From Trueperaceae bacterium (GTDB lineage: Bacteria; Deinococcota; Deinococci; Deinococcales; Trueperaceae), in contig JACFNR010000002.1 in the NCBI GenBank assembly GCA_019454765.1, positions 1 to 55,952 of the forward strand: a stretch of DNA of 55,952 nucleotides. The letters run 5' to 3'. The notes beneath the pieces were generated by a model. The model saw only the letters and a list, made by a program, of their open reading frames with translations. It ran no database searches and had not been told where the DNA came from. This document shows, piece by piece, positions 14,515 to 23,507 of the stretch. A program made the translations under genes and the position numbers. Every line of letters starts with the position of its first letter. Position 1 is the stretch's first letter.

Positions 14515-15834
14515 ATGGCGCGCCTGCTGCACGTCGTTCATTGCGTCGACACGGAGGGACCGCTTCACGAGTCGCTGGAGGCGACCTTCGAGCGCGTGCG
14601 GGCCATGACGGGCGTGAGCCTGGCGCCGAGCCGACAGAACCTCGCCGCCCTGCAGGCCGGCGCCATCGACTTGGGCGGCAGCGAGGAGGCGGTGCGCGTG
14701 GCCGTCGCCCCCCGGCTGCTCGCCTACAACGACGACTGGGGCAAGGTCGACGCCATGCTCGACGAGCTCATGAGCCCCGCCTACCGCCTGCGTCACGCCG
14801 ACCCCGCCGGCCGGCCGTGGACCTTCAACTGGTTCTGCGTGGACCACGTCGGTTACGACGTCAACCCCCGGCGCCGCGACATCGGCTACCACAACGTCTT
14901 CGACCATTACCGCGCCCGCCTGGCCGCGGCGGGCGGCCCGGACGAGGTCCACTGGCACGCCCACCCCATGCCCCCTTCGCGCGAGGCGCACCGCAACGCG
15001 ACGTCCTACCTGCGCTCGCCGCACGTCTTCGAGACGCTGGCGCGTCGCATCCTCGAGCGGGAGTACTTCCCGAGCGTCTTCAGGCCCGGCTTCCACGTCG
15101 AGCGGCCCGACAGTCACTGGCTGCTCGAGCAGTACGTGCCGTTCGACTACGGCAACCAGGCGATGCCCGCGGGCGGCATCGAGGAGGCGCAGGCCGACCT
15201 GGCGGGCGGCCGCTGGGGCGACTGGCGCAGGGCGCCCGACGACTGGTCGCCCTACCACCCGGCGCACGACGACTACCAGGCGCGCGGCGCGTGCCGGCGC
15301 GTGATCTTCAGGTGCCTCAACGTCGGCACCCGCCTGCGGCTCCTGGACGAGGCGGAGGTGCGCCGCGCCTTCGCGCGCGCTGCCGCCGGGCGCACCACGG
15401 CGCTGGCCTTCACGGACCACGACTTCAGGGACATGCGGCCGGACGTGACGTTCGTGCACGAGCTGGTGCGCCGCGTGGCGGCCGACTTCCCCACCGTCGA
15501 GTGGCGCAACTCCGGAGCGCTGGCGGCGGCGCGTTCGGTGCTCGAACTCGCGCCACCCGGCCCGCTCGAGCTGAGCGTGAGGGTCGAGACCGGGGCGGGA
15601 TCGGCGCGCGTCGACGTGGCCGCCAATCACGCCATCTTCGGGCCGCAGCCGTTCTTCGCGGTGCGCACGTGGGGCGGCGGCTACGCCTTCGACAACCTCG
15701 ACGTGCAGGAGCCGTTCCGTGCCTGGAGCTACGTGTTCGACGAGCAGACCTTCCCGCCGCGCGCGGTGGAGGCGTTCGGGTTCGGCGCCGCGGACGCCTA
15801 CGGCCAGACCGTGGCGGTGCGCGCGACCCTCTGA
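14515..15834 (+). CDS. NodB-like polysaccharide-deacetylase-related protein
   Basis: A 439-residue protein without a signal peptide. It opens HVVHCVDTEGPLHE, placing acidic residues D12 and E14 where deacetylases keep their first metal-site acid. It later shows HWHAHP (146-151) and FRPGFHVERPDSHWLLEQY (189 onward), which resembles the FRAG...L...G segment of the NodB fold. The classical DD pair and HxxxH spacing are not intact, so enzymatic activity is uncertain. Such divergent proteins occur in surface-polysaccharide clusters. This one converges on the 3' end of the large glycan operon with a repeat tract between, so a role in glycan modification is likely but inferred. Confidence 0.6.
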   Translation: MARLLHVVHCVDTEGPLHESLEATFERVRAMTGVSLAPSRQNLAALQAGAIDLGGSEEAVRVAVAPRLLAYNDDWGKVDAMLDELMSPAYRLRHADPAGRPWTFNWFCVDHVGYDVNPRRRDIGYHNVFDHYRARLAAAGGPDEVHWHAHPMPPSREAHRNATSYLRSPHVFETLARRILEREYFPSVFRPGFHVERPDSHWLLEQYVPFDYGNQAMPAGGIEEAQADLAGGRWGDWRRAPDDWSPYHPAHDDYQARGACRRVIFRCLNVGTRLRLLDEAEVRRAFARAAAGRTTALAFTDHDFRDMRPDVTFVHELVRRVAADFPTVEWRNSGALAAARSVLELAPPGPLELSVRVETGAGSARVDVAANHAIFGPQPFFAVRTWGGGYAFDNLDVQEPFRAWSYVFDEQTFPPRAVEAFGFGAADAYGQTVAVRATL

Positions 15835-15863
15835 CGGGCACGAAGCCAGACCGAGGACGGCCC

Positions 15864-15931
15864 GGCGGACGCCGGACCCCGGCGGACGCCGGACCCCGGC
15901 GGGCGCCGGACCCCGGCGGACGCCGGACCCT
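15864..15931. repeat. 17-bp tandem repeat, four copies, each a hairpin
   Basis: Unit GGCGGACGCCGGACCCC at 15864, 15881, 15898 (one A to G change) and 15915 (last base T). Read across unit borders the sequence CCGGCG-GA-CGCCGG recurs, so each repeat can fold on itself. The tract fills the gap between the convergent NodB-like gene and the aminopeptidase-like gene, ending one base before the latter's stop. It may serve as a bidirectional terminator. Confidence 0.85.
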
Positions 15932-15932
15932 C

Positions 15933-17243
15933 TCAGGCGGCCTCGATGAGCCCGGCGCCTACACAGCGCGCCGCCGCCGCGTGCAGCTCCCCGAGGGCGA
16001 TGCCGCTGCGCTCGTGCACCGCCAGCAGGTCGTGCTCGCCGTCGGCGAAGTTGAGCACCCAGAAGATGGCCTCCTGGGCGCCCACGTTGCTCGCGCCGAC
16101 CGTAAGGTCCGGGTAGAGTCCGCGCCGCCCCAGTTGCGGCTCGCCGTAAGGCGCCAGGCTGCGGTAGCTGGCGCCGCCGATGTCGACGGCCCGGCACCAC
16201 GCCTCGCAGGCGTCCACCGACTCCTGCAGCCGCTCGAACGAGATGAAGGCCTTGTCGTCGTCCGACGTGTGGTACTCGGGGTAGGTGCCGTACGCGCTCC
16301 GCATCAGGCTCCCGACCGGCAGCGCGAAGCCGGGGGAGGAGTACTGGCGTTCGTCGGAGCCGAGCGGTGAGAAGTCGCGCCACCTGGTCCCGCCGAAGGC
16401 GGGCAGCGCGACCCGCGCCGCGCGGTCGCCGAGGGCGTCGCCCTGCCGCGAGCGCTTGTAGGTCAGGGGCGCGCGGTCGCCGAGGCAGGTGAGGACGAGG
16501 CCCGCGTCGACGTGCGCCACGAGGTGCTCGCCGTGCAGGCTCAGGTAGGCCAGCGCGCCTATCGTCTCGGGGCCGAGCACGAAGCGGTAGCCGAGGCGGC
16601 GGGTGGGCCAGGCGGCCAGCCGCGCGTACAGGGCCGCGGCCACGAGCGGTCCGGAGAGCTCGTTGTTGGCGAGCGACGGGTGGCAGGTGTACGTCGACAG
16701 GAGCACCTCCCGCCCTGACGCGCCCGGCAGCAGGCAGTCGGACAGCGTCATGGACCCGCGGAACGTCTCCGTGTCGACGACCACCTCGTACTCCCCTTCA
16801 GGCAGGGCGTCGCGGCGCCGCTGCGTGAGGCAGAAGCCCCAGCGCGGCGAGTAGTAGGAGGTGGCGTAGGGGACGGCGTCCGGGCGATCGGGCAGCGAGT
16901 AGAGGTGGCGGTCGAGCTCCGCGCGCGTCAACCTGCCCCTGAACGCCGTCGAGTAGCCGAGCAGGTGCAGGTTCGAGTCGGCGTGATCGACGACCCTGGT
17001 GCCGTCCGGCCCGACGACGTAGGCCGCCCTGACGCGCCACTCGTCGGGCACCGTCCAGTCGAAGGCCCGCGTGCCGCTCGCGACCTCGAGCCTCGTCAAC
17101 GGCATCGTCTCGCCCAGGATGTCGTGGGTGCGCCTGACGCCGTCGCCGGTGAGGCTGCGCGGGAGCGGCCACAGCCGGTCGAAGGTGGCCTCCAGCCAGG
17201 CGCGCTCGGCGCGCCGCGCGGCCGTGTCGGTCACGCGGCTCAC
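15933..17243 (-). CDS. DUF4910-type aminopeptidase-like protein
   Basis: A 436-residue cytosolic protein of the DUF4910/DUF2172 family, which has an M28-like zinc-peptidase core. Core motifs seen: STYTCHPSLANNELSGPLVA (about 225), GPETIGALAYLSLHGE, GSDERQYSSPG and YPEYHTSDDD. A C-terminal segment of about 70 residues resembles the winged-helix tail of the family. Members are frequent in bacterial polysaccharide clusters, where they may hydrolyse an amide on a sugar or lipid intermediate rather than a peptide. It is the last gene of the leftward glycan operon, and its GTG overlaps the previous stop (GTGA, 17240-17243). Confidence 0.85.
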   Translation of the reverse strand: MSRVTDTAARRAERAWLEATFDRLWPLPRSLTGDGVRRTHDILGETMPLTRLEVASGTRAFDWTVPDEWRVRAAYVVGPDGTRVVDHADSNLHLLGYSTAFRGRLTRAELDRHLYSLPDRPDAVPYATSYYSPRWGFCLTQRRRDALPEGEYEVVVDTETFRGSMTLSDCLLPGASGREVLLSTYTCHPSLANNELSGPLVAAALYARLAAWPTRRLGYRFVLGPETIGALAYLSLHGEHLVAHVDAGLVLTCLGDRAPLTYKRSRQGDALGDRAARVALPAFGGTRWRDFSPLGSDERQYSSPGFALPVGSLMRSAYGTYPEYHTSDDDKAFISFERLQESVDACEAWCRAVDIGGASYRSLAPYGEPQLGRRGLYPDLTVGASNVGAQEAIFWVLNFADGEHDLLAVHERSGIALGELHAAAARCVGAGLIEAA

Positions 17244-18553
17244 GCGGCCGCGCTCACGGCGCGCTCGTCGGTCCCGGCGGTCGGCGCCGCGCCGCGACTC
17301 AGCGGGACGAGGCCGGGGAGCGCGGCAGCCTCGAGCCGGTGCTCGGCGGCGGCCGCGCGCAGCCGGGCCCGCAGGGCGTCACCTGCGAGCCGGTGCTCGG
17401 CGACCAGGGCGGTGACCCGCGCCACCGACCCACCCAGGTCGAGCGCGTCTCCGGCAGGCTGGGGCATGCCGAACTCCTCGGCCAGCGCCCGCAGCTTGTG
17501 CGAGTTGGAGCTGAGGGGCACGAACGGCGTGCCGCCGAGGAGCGCGAAGATGGCCGGGTGCCAGCGCCCGCCCACGTAGACGTCGGCTCCCGCCAACACG
17601 TCGAGTGCTTGCGGCACGGGCGTGGCCAGGCCGATGAGCGGCAGCCCGAGCTCGGCCGCCAACGGTCGGAACAGGCGCTCGTCGGGCAGGTCCGAGGCGG
17701 TGAGCACCACCTGGGTGCCGGCCGCCAGCAACGCGGCGGCCAACGCCGCGAACCCCGCGCGCGCCTCAGGGGAGCCCGCCGCGCGCACCAGGAGTGCGCT
17801 GCCGCCGACGGCGACGTACGGGCGCCCCGGGTCGAAGCGCGCCCGGTCGGGCCACACGTCGAAGTAGCCCGGCCGCCGCGCCTGGGGGAGCCACTCGTCG
17901 CGCGGCGACGGCGTCAGGGTGAAGGCCGCGTCGGGCACCAGGCGGCCGCCAGGTAGGAAGGCGGCGCAGGCCGCGAGCGACAGGCCGTCGCGGAACGTGA
18001 CCAGGTCGAGGGTGGGGTAGACGCGCTCGGCGAAGGCCGCCATGGCCGGGTCGGCCAGGTCCGCCGTGTGGTTCACGAGGCCCACCCACTTGCCGAGCCG
18101 CTCCTTGGCTACGTGCGCCAGGAGCATGAGCGCGCGCCCCTTGCGTTGCGCGCCGTACACGGCGCCCTCGCCGTTCACCACCACGCCGTCGACCGGCCGT
18201 AGCCGCTCCAGCATCGATTCGAGGATGGCGCCGGCCAGCATCCGGTCCTCGGCGCGCTCCAGGCCGGACCGGTCCGCCGGGACGACGTCGGGCAGGTGCG
18301 GCCTTACCTTGTCGTACGCCGTCGCCGCCAGGGCCCGCACGAACGGCCGCCGGGGACCGTAGCGCGCCAGGAAGGCCGTGACCCGGCGCGTGCTGCGGCG
18401 GTCGGCGGGCGTGAGGCCCTGCAGCTCCTCCAGGTAGATGGTCGTCACGACCTCGTGCCCCGCCCCCTCGAGACCCTCCCTGAGGGCCGTGCTGGTGGCG
18501 CGGCAGCCCCAGTTGGGGTTGTGGGAACTGTCGTTGACGAGGCAGAGTCGCAT
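17240..18553 (-). CDS. Polysaccharide pyruvyltransferase family protein
   Basis: A 437-residue protein of the polysaccharide pyruvyltransferase family (PS_pyruv_trans). Seen: N-terminal MRLCLVNDSSHNPNWGCRAT, the VVNGEGAVYGAQRKGRAL phosphate-binding segment, WVGLVNHTADL, DLVTFRD, and the C-terminal ADVYVGGRWHPAIFALLGGTPFVPL with the conserved GRxHP motif. It probably transfers pyruvate from phosphoenolpyruvate as a ketal onto a sugar of the polymer, adding negative charge. The ATG lies eight bases after the aminotransferase gene in the same operon. Some members use other donors, so the reaction is inferred. Confidence 0.88.
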   Translation of the reverse strand: MRLCLVNDSSHNPNWGCRATSTALREGLEGAGHEVVTTIYLEELQGLTPADRRSTRRVTAFLARYGPRRPFVRALAATAYDKVRPHLPDVVPADRSGLERAEDRMLAGAILESMLERLRPVDGVVVNGEGAVYGAQRKGRALMLLAHVAKERLGKWVGLVNHTADLADPAMAAFAERVYPTLDLVTFRDGLSLAACAAFLPGGRLVPDAAFTLTPSPRDEWLPQARRPGYFDVWPDRARFDPGRPYVAVGGSALLVRAAGSPEARAGFAALAAALLAAGTQVVLTASDLPDERLFRPLAAELGLPLIGLATPVPQALDVLAGADVYVGGRWHPAIFALLGGTPFVPLSSNSHKLRALAEEFGMPQPAGDALDLGGSVARVTALVAEHRLAGDALRARLRAAAAEHRLEAAALPGLVPLSRGAAPTAGTDERAVSAAA

Positions 18554-18560
18554 GGCGTGG

Positions 18561-19757
18561 TTACCTGGTGGCCTCCGCCATCACCTCGGCGACGATCTCA
18601 CCGGCCGTGTGGAGCGTCTCCTCGGGCAGCGTCGGGTGGACCTGGAACATCAGCGACGTCTCGCCGAGCTCGTGAGCGACATCGAGGGTGGCGGTCGGGG
18701 CGCGACCGGTGGTCGCGAACGCCAGCTCGCGGTAGACCTCGCTGCAGCTTCCCACCAGCACGGGCACGCCCGCCTCGTAGATGGTGGTCTGGACGCGGTC
18801 GCGCGTCCAGCCGGCTCGGAGCGTCTCTGGTCTCACGTAGGCGTAGAGCTTGTAGTAGGCGTGTTCGCTGCCCGTGGGCGGCCGCGGCACCCGCAGGCCG
18901 GGCAGCGGCTCGAGGTGGGAGCGCAGGATGGCGGCGTTGCGGCGCCTGTCCGCCACCGACTCCTCGAGCCGGGCGAGCTGGATGCGTCCGATGGCGGCCT
19001 GCACCTCGGTCATGCGCCAGTTGGTGCCGAACGACTCGTGCAGCCAACGGTAGCCGTTCGGGTGCTGCCTGTTGAAGACGGCGTCGTAGCTCTTGCCGTG
19101 GTCCTTGAACGACCAGGCGACCCGCCACGAGCGCTCGTCGTCGAGGGCGAGCAGGCCCCCCTCGCCGCCCGTGGTCATGATCTTGTCCTGGCAGAAGGAG
19201 AAGGCGGCGGCGTGCCCGATGCTCCCCACCGGCCTGCCGTGGTACGCGGCGCCGTGCGCCTGCGCGCAGTCCTCGATCACGGTGAGGTCGTTGGCGGCGG
19301 CCAGTTCGAGGATCGGGTCCATGTCGGCGGGCCAGCCCGCCAGGTGGACCACGATGATGGCCTTCGTGCGGGGCGTCAGGACGCGGTCGATGGTCTCGGC
19401 CGTGATGTTGCCGCTGTCGGGGTCGACGTCGGCGAAGACGGGGGTCGCGCCGCGCATGACCGCGGCGCTGGCCGAGGCGATGAACGTCCGCGGCGAGGTG
19501 ACGACCTCGTCGCCGGGTCCCACGTCGAGCGCGACGAGGGCGAGTTCCAACGCGACGGAGCCGTTCATGACGGCGACGGCGTGGTCGCGGCCGAGGAACG
19601 CCGCGTACTCTCGCTCGAACGAGAACACCTCCTGGCCGGTCCACTGGTTGACCTTCCCCGACGTCAGCACGCGCTCCACGGCCGCGATCTCGTCCGGCTC
19701 GTAGTGGGGCCAGGGGGTCCAAGGTGCCCGCAAGACGTGATGGGTCATCTGGGCCAT
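18561..19757 (-). CDS. DegT/DnrJ/EryC1/StrS-family sugar aminotransferase
   Basis: A 398-residue PLP enzyme. The family layout is clear: GSVALELALVALDVGPGDEVVTSPRTF, the VIEDCAQAHGAAYHG cofactor-binding stretch, and the PLP lysine in SFCQDKIMTTGGEGG. These enzymes transaminate keto-sugar nucleotides to amino sugars. Here it could make a 4-amino sugar for the nonulosonic acid branch, or a separate amino sugar residue. First ATG (19757) has GGAGGG nine bases upstream and is preferred over a second ATG four codons on. It follows the glycosyltransferase/sugar-transferase fusion by four bases. Confidence 0.92.
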   Translation of the reverse strand: MAQMTHHVLRAPWTPWPHYEPDEIAAVERVLTSGKVNQWTGQEVFSFEREYAAFLGRDHAVAVMNGSVALELALVALDVGPGDEVVTSPRTFIASASAAVMRGATPVFADVDPDSGNITAETIDRVLTPRTKAIIVVHLAGWPADMDPILELAAANDLTVIEDCAQAHGAAYHGRPVGSIGHAAAFSFCQDKIMTTGGEGGLLALDDERSWRVAWSFKDHGKSYDAVFNRQHPNGYRWLHESFGTNWRMTEVQAAIGRIQLARLEESVADRRRNAAILRSHLEPLPGLRVPRPPTGSEHAYYKLYAYVRPETLRAGWTRDRVQTTIYEAGVPVLVGSCSEVYRELAFATTGRAPTATLDVAHELGETSLMFQVHPTLPEETLHTAGEIVAEVMAEATR

Positions 19758-19761
19758 ACGC

Positions 19762-21516
19762 TCACTCCCTCCGCGTCACGGTCGCGCTCGCGCTCGCGTT
19801 GGCCGCGACCAGCTGATCTCTGATGGTGCCGGCCAGCAGGCCGGCGTTGGCGGCGCCCACCGCCCGCCGCAGGGCGGCGACGACCGTGTGCCACAGGGTG
19901 AGTAGTTCGAAGCGCAGCGAACGGTCGTCGACGTGCGCCATGGCGATGCGCACCTTCGCCGGGACGAGGACGTCCTGGTAGAAGCCGTCGGGGTCGGCGG
20001 CGTCGGCGAGCAGGCGCTCCTCGTCCACCAGTTCGAGGCTGGCCACGGACGTGATGCCGGGCGGCACGTCGAGCACGCGGCGCATCTGCTCCGTGTAGTT
20101 TGCAACCACCTCCGGCACGTCCGGGCGCGGCCCGACCAGGGCCATCTCGCCCCGCACGACGTTCCATAGCTGGGGCAGCTCGTCGAGCTTGGTGCGGCGC
20201 AGCACACGCCCGAGCGGCGTGATGCGCGCGTCCGTCGAGGTGGTGACGCTGCCGCCCATGCGGTCGGCGCCGGCCACCATGGTGCGGAACTTCAGGATGG
20301 TGAACGGCGCCCCCAGGTAGCCGACGCGCACCTGACGGTAGATGACGGGGCCGGCCGACTGCAGCCTGATCACGAGCGCGATGGCCGCTAGCAGCGGCGA
20401 CAGCAGGAAGAGGCCGGCGCCGGCCACGACGAGGTCGAAGGTGGAACGGGGGCGCAGGCGCAGGCTCGGTCGGAGCCGCGGGCCTGGCGCGTCGCGCCAC
20501 GGCAGGGCGCTGCGCTCGAACGGCAGGCGCCCGGACGCCACTCGCGCCGCGCCCAGGAGGATGCCCAGGCCGTAGGTGACGTGGTAGGCGAGGAAGGAGG
20601 GCGGCAACGTGAGGAGCAGGCGCGGGTCGCGGAACGCGGCCGCCTGCTGGGCCGCCGCGGCGAGCGCCAGGAGGGCGTAGACCCCCGCCGTGGCGACGGA
20701 CAGCACGCGCACGGCGGGCACGAAGGCGCCGAGCAGCAGGCCCACCAGCATGGCGGCGACGAAGATGGCCGGCACGACGTGGCGAGGCCGGAGCGAGTAC
20801 GGCGCGACGTACCAGGTGAACGCGTTCCAACGCCCGGTGAGCAGGGCCTGACGCAGCAGGCCGCGCAGCGAGCCTTGGTTGAAGTACTCGGCCACGATGG
20901 TGGGGTCGAGCCACACGGTGCCGCCGGCCGCCCTGAGGCGGGCGTTGAACTCGTAGTCCTGGTTGCGCACGAGCCTCTCGTCGAAGAGGCCGTACCGCTC
21001 GAACGTCGTGCGCGGGTAGCAGCCGAAAGGGACGGTGTCGACGTAACCCGCCGCGCCGCCCGTCCGGAAGCGCGAGTCGCCCACCCCGAACTTGTGACAC
21101 GACAGCGCCGCGACGGTCTCGGCGCCGAGGCCGCCGCCGCGGGGGAGGGTGCGCACGACCCCGCCCACGTTGTCGGCGCCGCTCGTCGCGAGGGCGGCCA
21201 GGCAGGCGGCCAGGTAGTCGGCCTGGTAGACGCAGTGGACGTCCATGCGCGCGACCACGGGCGCCGTGGCCCGCTCCAGCGCGACGTTCAGACCGGTCGG
21301 GACGATGTGACGGGGGTTGTCGAGCAGCGTGACGCGGGCGTCCGTTGCGGCGCGCGCCGCCACGATCTCGCGGGTGCCGTCGGTCGACATACCGTCGATC
21401 ACGATCACCTCGAGCGTGCGCCCGTCGAGGCGCTGGGCGAGGAGGGAGTCGAGGCAGGGGCCGATGAAGCGCGCCTCGTTCCGGCACGGGAGGATGACCG
21501 ACACGTCCGCCGTCAT
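19762..21516 (-). CDS. Fusion: GT2 glycosyltransferase plus initiating sugar-phosphate transferase
   Basis: A 584-residue two-enzyme protein. Residues about 1-230 are a GT-A family-2 glycosyltransferase (VSVILPCRNEARFIGPCLDS, VIDGMSTDGT, ARMDVHC as the DXD-like site). Membrane helices follow at about 245-320. Residues about 360-545 are a monotopic phosphoglycosyl transferase of the WcaJ/RfbP type: IYRQVRVGYLGAPFTILKFRTM, RTKLDELPQLWNVVRGEMALVGPRP. The C-terminal part should load a sugar-1-phosphate on undecaprenyl phosphate, and the N-terminal part add a second sugar. ATG 21516 overlaps the asnB stop (ATGA), which rejects a longer upstream frame. Fusing start and first-extension steps in one chain is the notable feature. 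Confidence 0.9.
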   Translation of the reverse strand: MTADVSVILPCRNEARFIGPCLDSLLAQRLDGRTLEVIVIDGMSTDGTREIVAARAATDARVTLLDNPRHIVPTGLNVALERATAPVVARMDVHCVYQADYLAACLAALATSGADNVGGVVRTLPRGGGLGAETVAALSCHKFGVGDSRFRTGGAAGYVDTVPFGCYPRTTFERYGLFDERLVRNQDYEFNARLRAAGGTVWLDPTIVAEYFNQGSLRGLLRQALLTGRWNAFTWYVAPYSLRPRHVVPAIFVAAMLVGLLLGAFVPAVRVLSVATAGVYALLALAAAAQQAAAFRDPRLLLTLPPSFLAYHVTYGLGILLGAARVASGRLPFERSALPWRDAPGPRLRPSLRLRPRSTFDLVVAGAGLFLLSPLLAAIALVIRLQSAGPVIYRQVRVGYLGAPFTILKFRTMVAGADRMGGSVTTSTDARITPLGRVLRRTKLDELPQLWNVVRGEMALVGPRPDVPEVVANYTEQMRRVLDVPPGITSVASLELVDEERLLADAADPDGFYQDVLVPAKVRIAMAHVDDRSLRFELLTLWHTVVAALRRAVGAANAGLLAGTIRDQLVAANASASATVTRRE

Positions 21517-23507
21517 GCCGGCACCTCGTGAGCGGCGGCGGTGGCGCGGCCGCCGCCCGGAGCGGGCGTCGCCAGGGGCGTCGCCAGGGGCGTCGCCAGG
21601 GGCGCCGCCAGGGGCGCCGCCTCGGGCAGGTCGAGGTGATCGGCGAAGCGCCTCAGCCATACCTCCAGCGCCAACCTGGCGAAGATCTGCCGGTACCAGA
21701 CGCCGCTGCGGCGCTCCCCGCGCTGCGCGTACCGCGCGTAGGTGGCCAGCAGCGGTTCGCGCCGGATCAGGCCGTGCCGGAAGAGGAGTGCGTCCGGGCC
21801 GAACATCTCGAGGGTCTTGGGGCGCAGCGCGCCTCGCAGCCACTCGCTCTGCGGGAGCGTGAAGCCCTGCTTGTCGCGGCGCCACACGGTCTCCTCCGGC
21901 AGGTCCGCCGCGAGCGCGCTGCGGAACACGTGCTTCGTGAAGCCGTCGCGCACCTTGAGGGCCGGGTCGAGGGGGAGGAGCTTCTCGACCAGGCGGTAGT
22001 CGAGGAACGGCAGCCGCACCTCGCGCCCGTGCGCCATCGACATGCGGTCCTCGTAGTGCGTCAGCTGCGGCACGCTCAGGGACGTGAGGTCGAGGCTCTG
22101 GCGCTCCTGCACCGTCATGCCCGGCGCCAGGCCCACCGGCACGTCGCGGCCGTACTGAAGCGCCGAGCCCAGGTCGGAGCCGACCACCGAGCCGACGCCG
22201 GGGAGGTAGCGCCTGGCCTCGGCGAGGCTGAACTGCTGCGCGAGGGTGCCGTGGCGCAAGGCCGCCCCCACTTCGCGCAGGGCGGCCGTCGGGTGGCGCG
22301 CCCGCAGCAGGGCCTGCAGCTGGAACCCCACGTACTTCCGGTAGCCGCAGAGGAGCTCGTCGGCCCCCTGCCCGCTGAGGACCACGCCCACGCCCAACGA
22401 GCGGGCCGCCTGCATGAGGAGGTAGTGCGCCACCGAGGTGAAGCTGCCGACGGGCTCGTCGTGATGCCAGGTGACCGTGTCGAGGAGGTCGAACGCCTCG
22501 TGCGGACCGAGGTCGATGGGCACCTTGTGGGTCTCGGCGCCAAGGTGGTGGGCGACGGCGTCCGCGTGCCGCGACTCGTCGAAGCGGGCGTCGGCGCTGA
22601 CCGCCGACAGGAGGGTCAGCTTCACCTCCGGCCGCGCCGCGGCGGCCGCCGCGATGGCGCTAGAGTCGACGCCGCCCGAGAGCAGCACGCCCACGGGCAC
22701 GTCGGCCCGCAGCCGCAGCCTCACCGCGTCGAAGAACAGCTCGCGGATCTCGGCGCGGAGGTCGTCCTCGGTGGTGGGAGGGGCGACGCGCGCGGCGTCC
22801 GGCGCCCAGTAGCGCCGCACGTCGACGTGGAGCTCGGCGGCGCGCAGGTCGATGGTGGCGTAGGTGCCCGGCGGGAGGCTCTCGATGCCAGCGAAGAACG
22901 TGGCGCTCGAGTGGTCGATCAGTGCCTGTTGCAGGTACGCCCTGACCGTCGCCAGGTCGAGGGGGCGCCGGCGAGCGTCCATGGCGAGCAGCCCCTTGAT
23001 CTCCGAGGCGAACGCCACGCGCCCGTCGGACACGTCGAGGTAGAGCGGCTTGATGCCGAGCCGGTCGCGCGCCAGCACGAGCCGGCCGCCGCGCAGGTCC
23101 AGCCAGGCGAGCGCCCACATGCCGTTGAAGGCGTTGAGGGCCCGCTCGACGCCCCATTCGCGCAGCGCCGCGGCGACGACCTCCGTGTCGGAGTCGCTCG
23201 CGAACGTGACGCCCTCCGCGACCAGGCGGCGCCGCAGCGCGGCGTAGTCGTAGACCTCGCCGTTGTAGACGATGACGTCCAGTCCGTCAGGACCGGTCAT
23301 CGGTTGGGCCGCCCTGTCGCTGAGGTCGATGATCGCCAGGCGCTGATGGCCGAGGCCCACCCACCAGTCGCCGACGCCCTCGACGAGGCGACCGGCGCCG
23401 TCGGGACCCCGGTGCGCCTGCGCCGCCTCTGCCAGGTCGAGGCGGCCAGCGACGGCCTCTCGCGGCATAACGCGCCGCCCCACGATCACGCCATCAATCC
23501 CGCACAT
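21513..23507 (-). CDS. asnB: Asparagine synthase-type glutamine amidotransferase
   Basis: A 664-residue AsnB-type enzyme. N-terminal glutaminase domain (about 1-215) with Cys2 exposed after Met removal (MCGIDGVIVG), GPDGAG and the substrate loop VYNGEVYDY. The C-terminal synthase domain (about 240-620) carries the PP-loop LSGGVDSSAIAAAAA. In glycan clusters such proteins often amidate uronic acids rather than aspartate, and that is likely here. The C-terminus ends in a low-complexity (LATP)n stretch encoded by 12-bp DNA repeats. It overlaps the next gene's stop by 14 bases and the fusion gene by ATGA. Confidence 0.92.
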   Translation of the reverse strand: MCGIDGVIVGRRVMPREAVAGRLDLAEAAQAHRGPDGAGRLVEGVGDWWVGLGHQRLAIIDLSDRAAQPMTGPDGLDVIVYNGEVYDYAALRRRLVAEGVTFASDSDTEVVAAALREWGVERALNAFNGMWALAWLDLRGGRLVLARDRLGIKPLYLDVSDGRVAFASEIKGLLAMDARRRPLDLATVRAYLQQALIDHSSATFFAGIESLPPGTYATIDLRAAELHVDVRRYWAPDAARVAPPTTEDDLRAEIRELFFDAVRLRLRADVPVGVLLSGGVDSSAIAAAAAARPEVKLTLLSAVSADARFDESRHADAVAHHLGAETHKVPIDLGPHEAFDLLDTVTWHHDEPVGSFTSVAHYLLMQAARSLGVGVVLSGQGADELLCGYRKYVGFQLQALLRARHPTAALREVGAALRHGTLAQQFSLAEARRYLPGVGSVVGSDLGSALQYGRDVPVGLAPGMTVQERQSLDLTSLSVPQLTHYEDRMSMAHGREVRLPFLDYRLVEKLLPLDPALKVRDGFTKHVFRSALAADLPEETVWRRDKQGFTLPQSEWLRGALRPKTLEMFGPDALLFRHGLIRREPLLATYARYAQRGERRSGVWYRQIFARLALEVWLRRFADHLDLPEAAPLAAPLATPLATPLATPAPGGGRATAAAHEVPA
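21564..21623. repeat. 12-bp tandem repeat at the 3' end of asnB
   Basis: Five units of GGGCGTCGCCAG or its GGGCGCCGCC variant from 21564. On the coding strand they specify a run of L-A-T/A-P repeats near the C-terminus. In-frame 12-bp units can expand or contract without breaking the gene. Confidence 0.8.
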
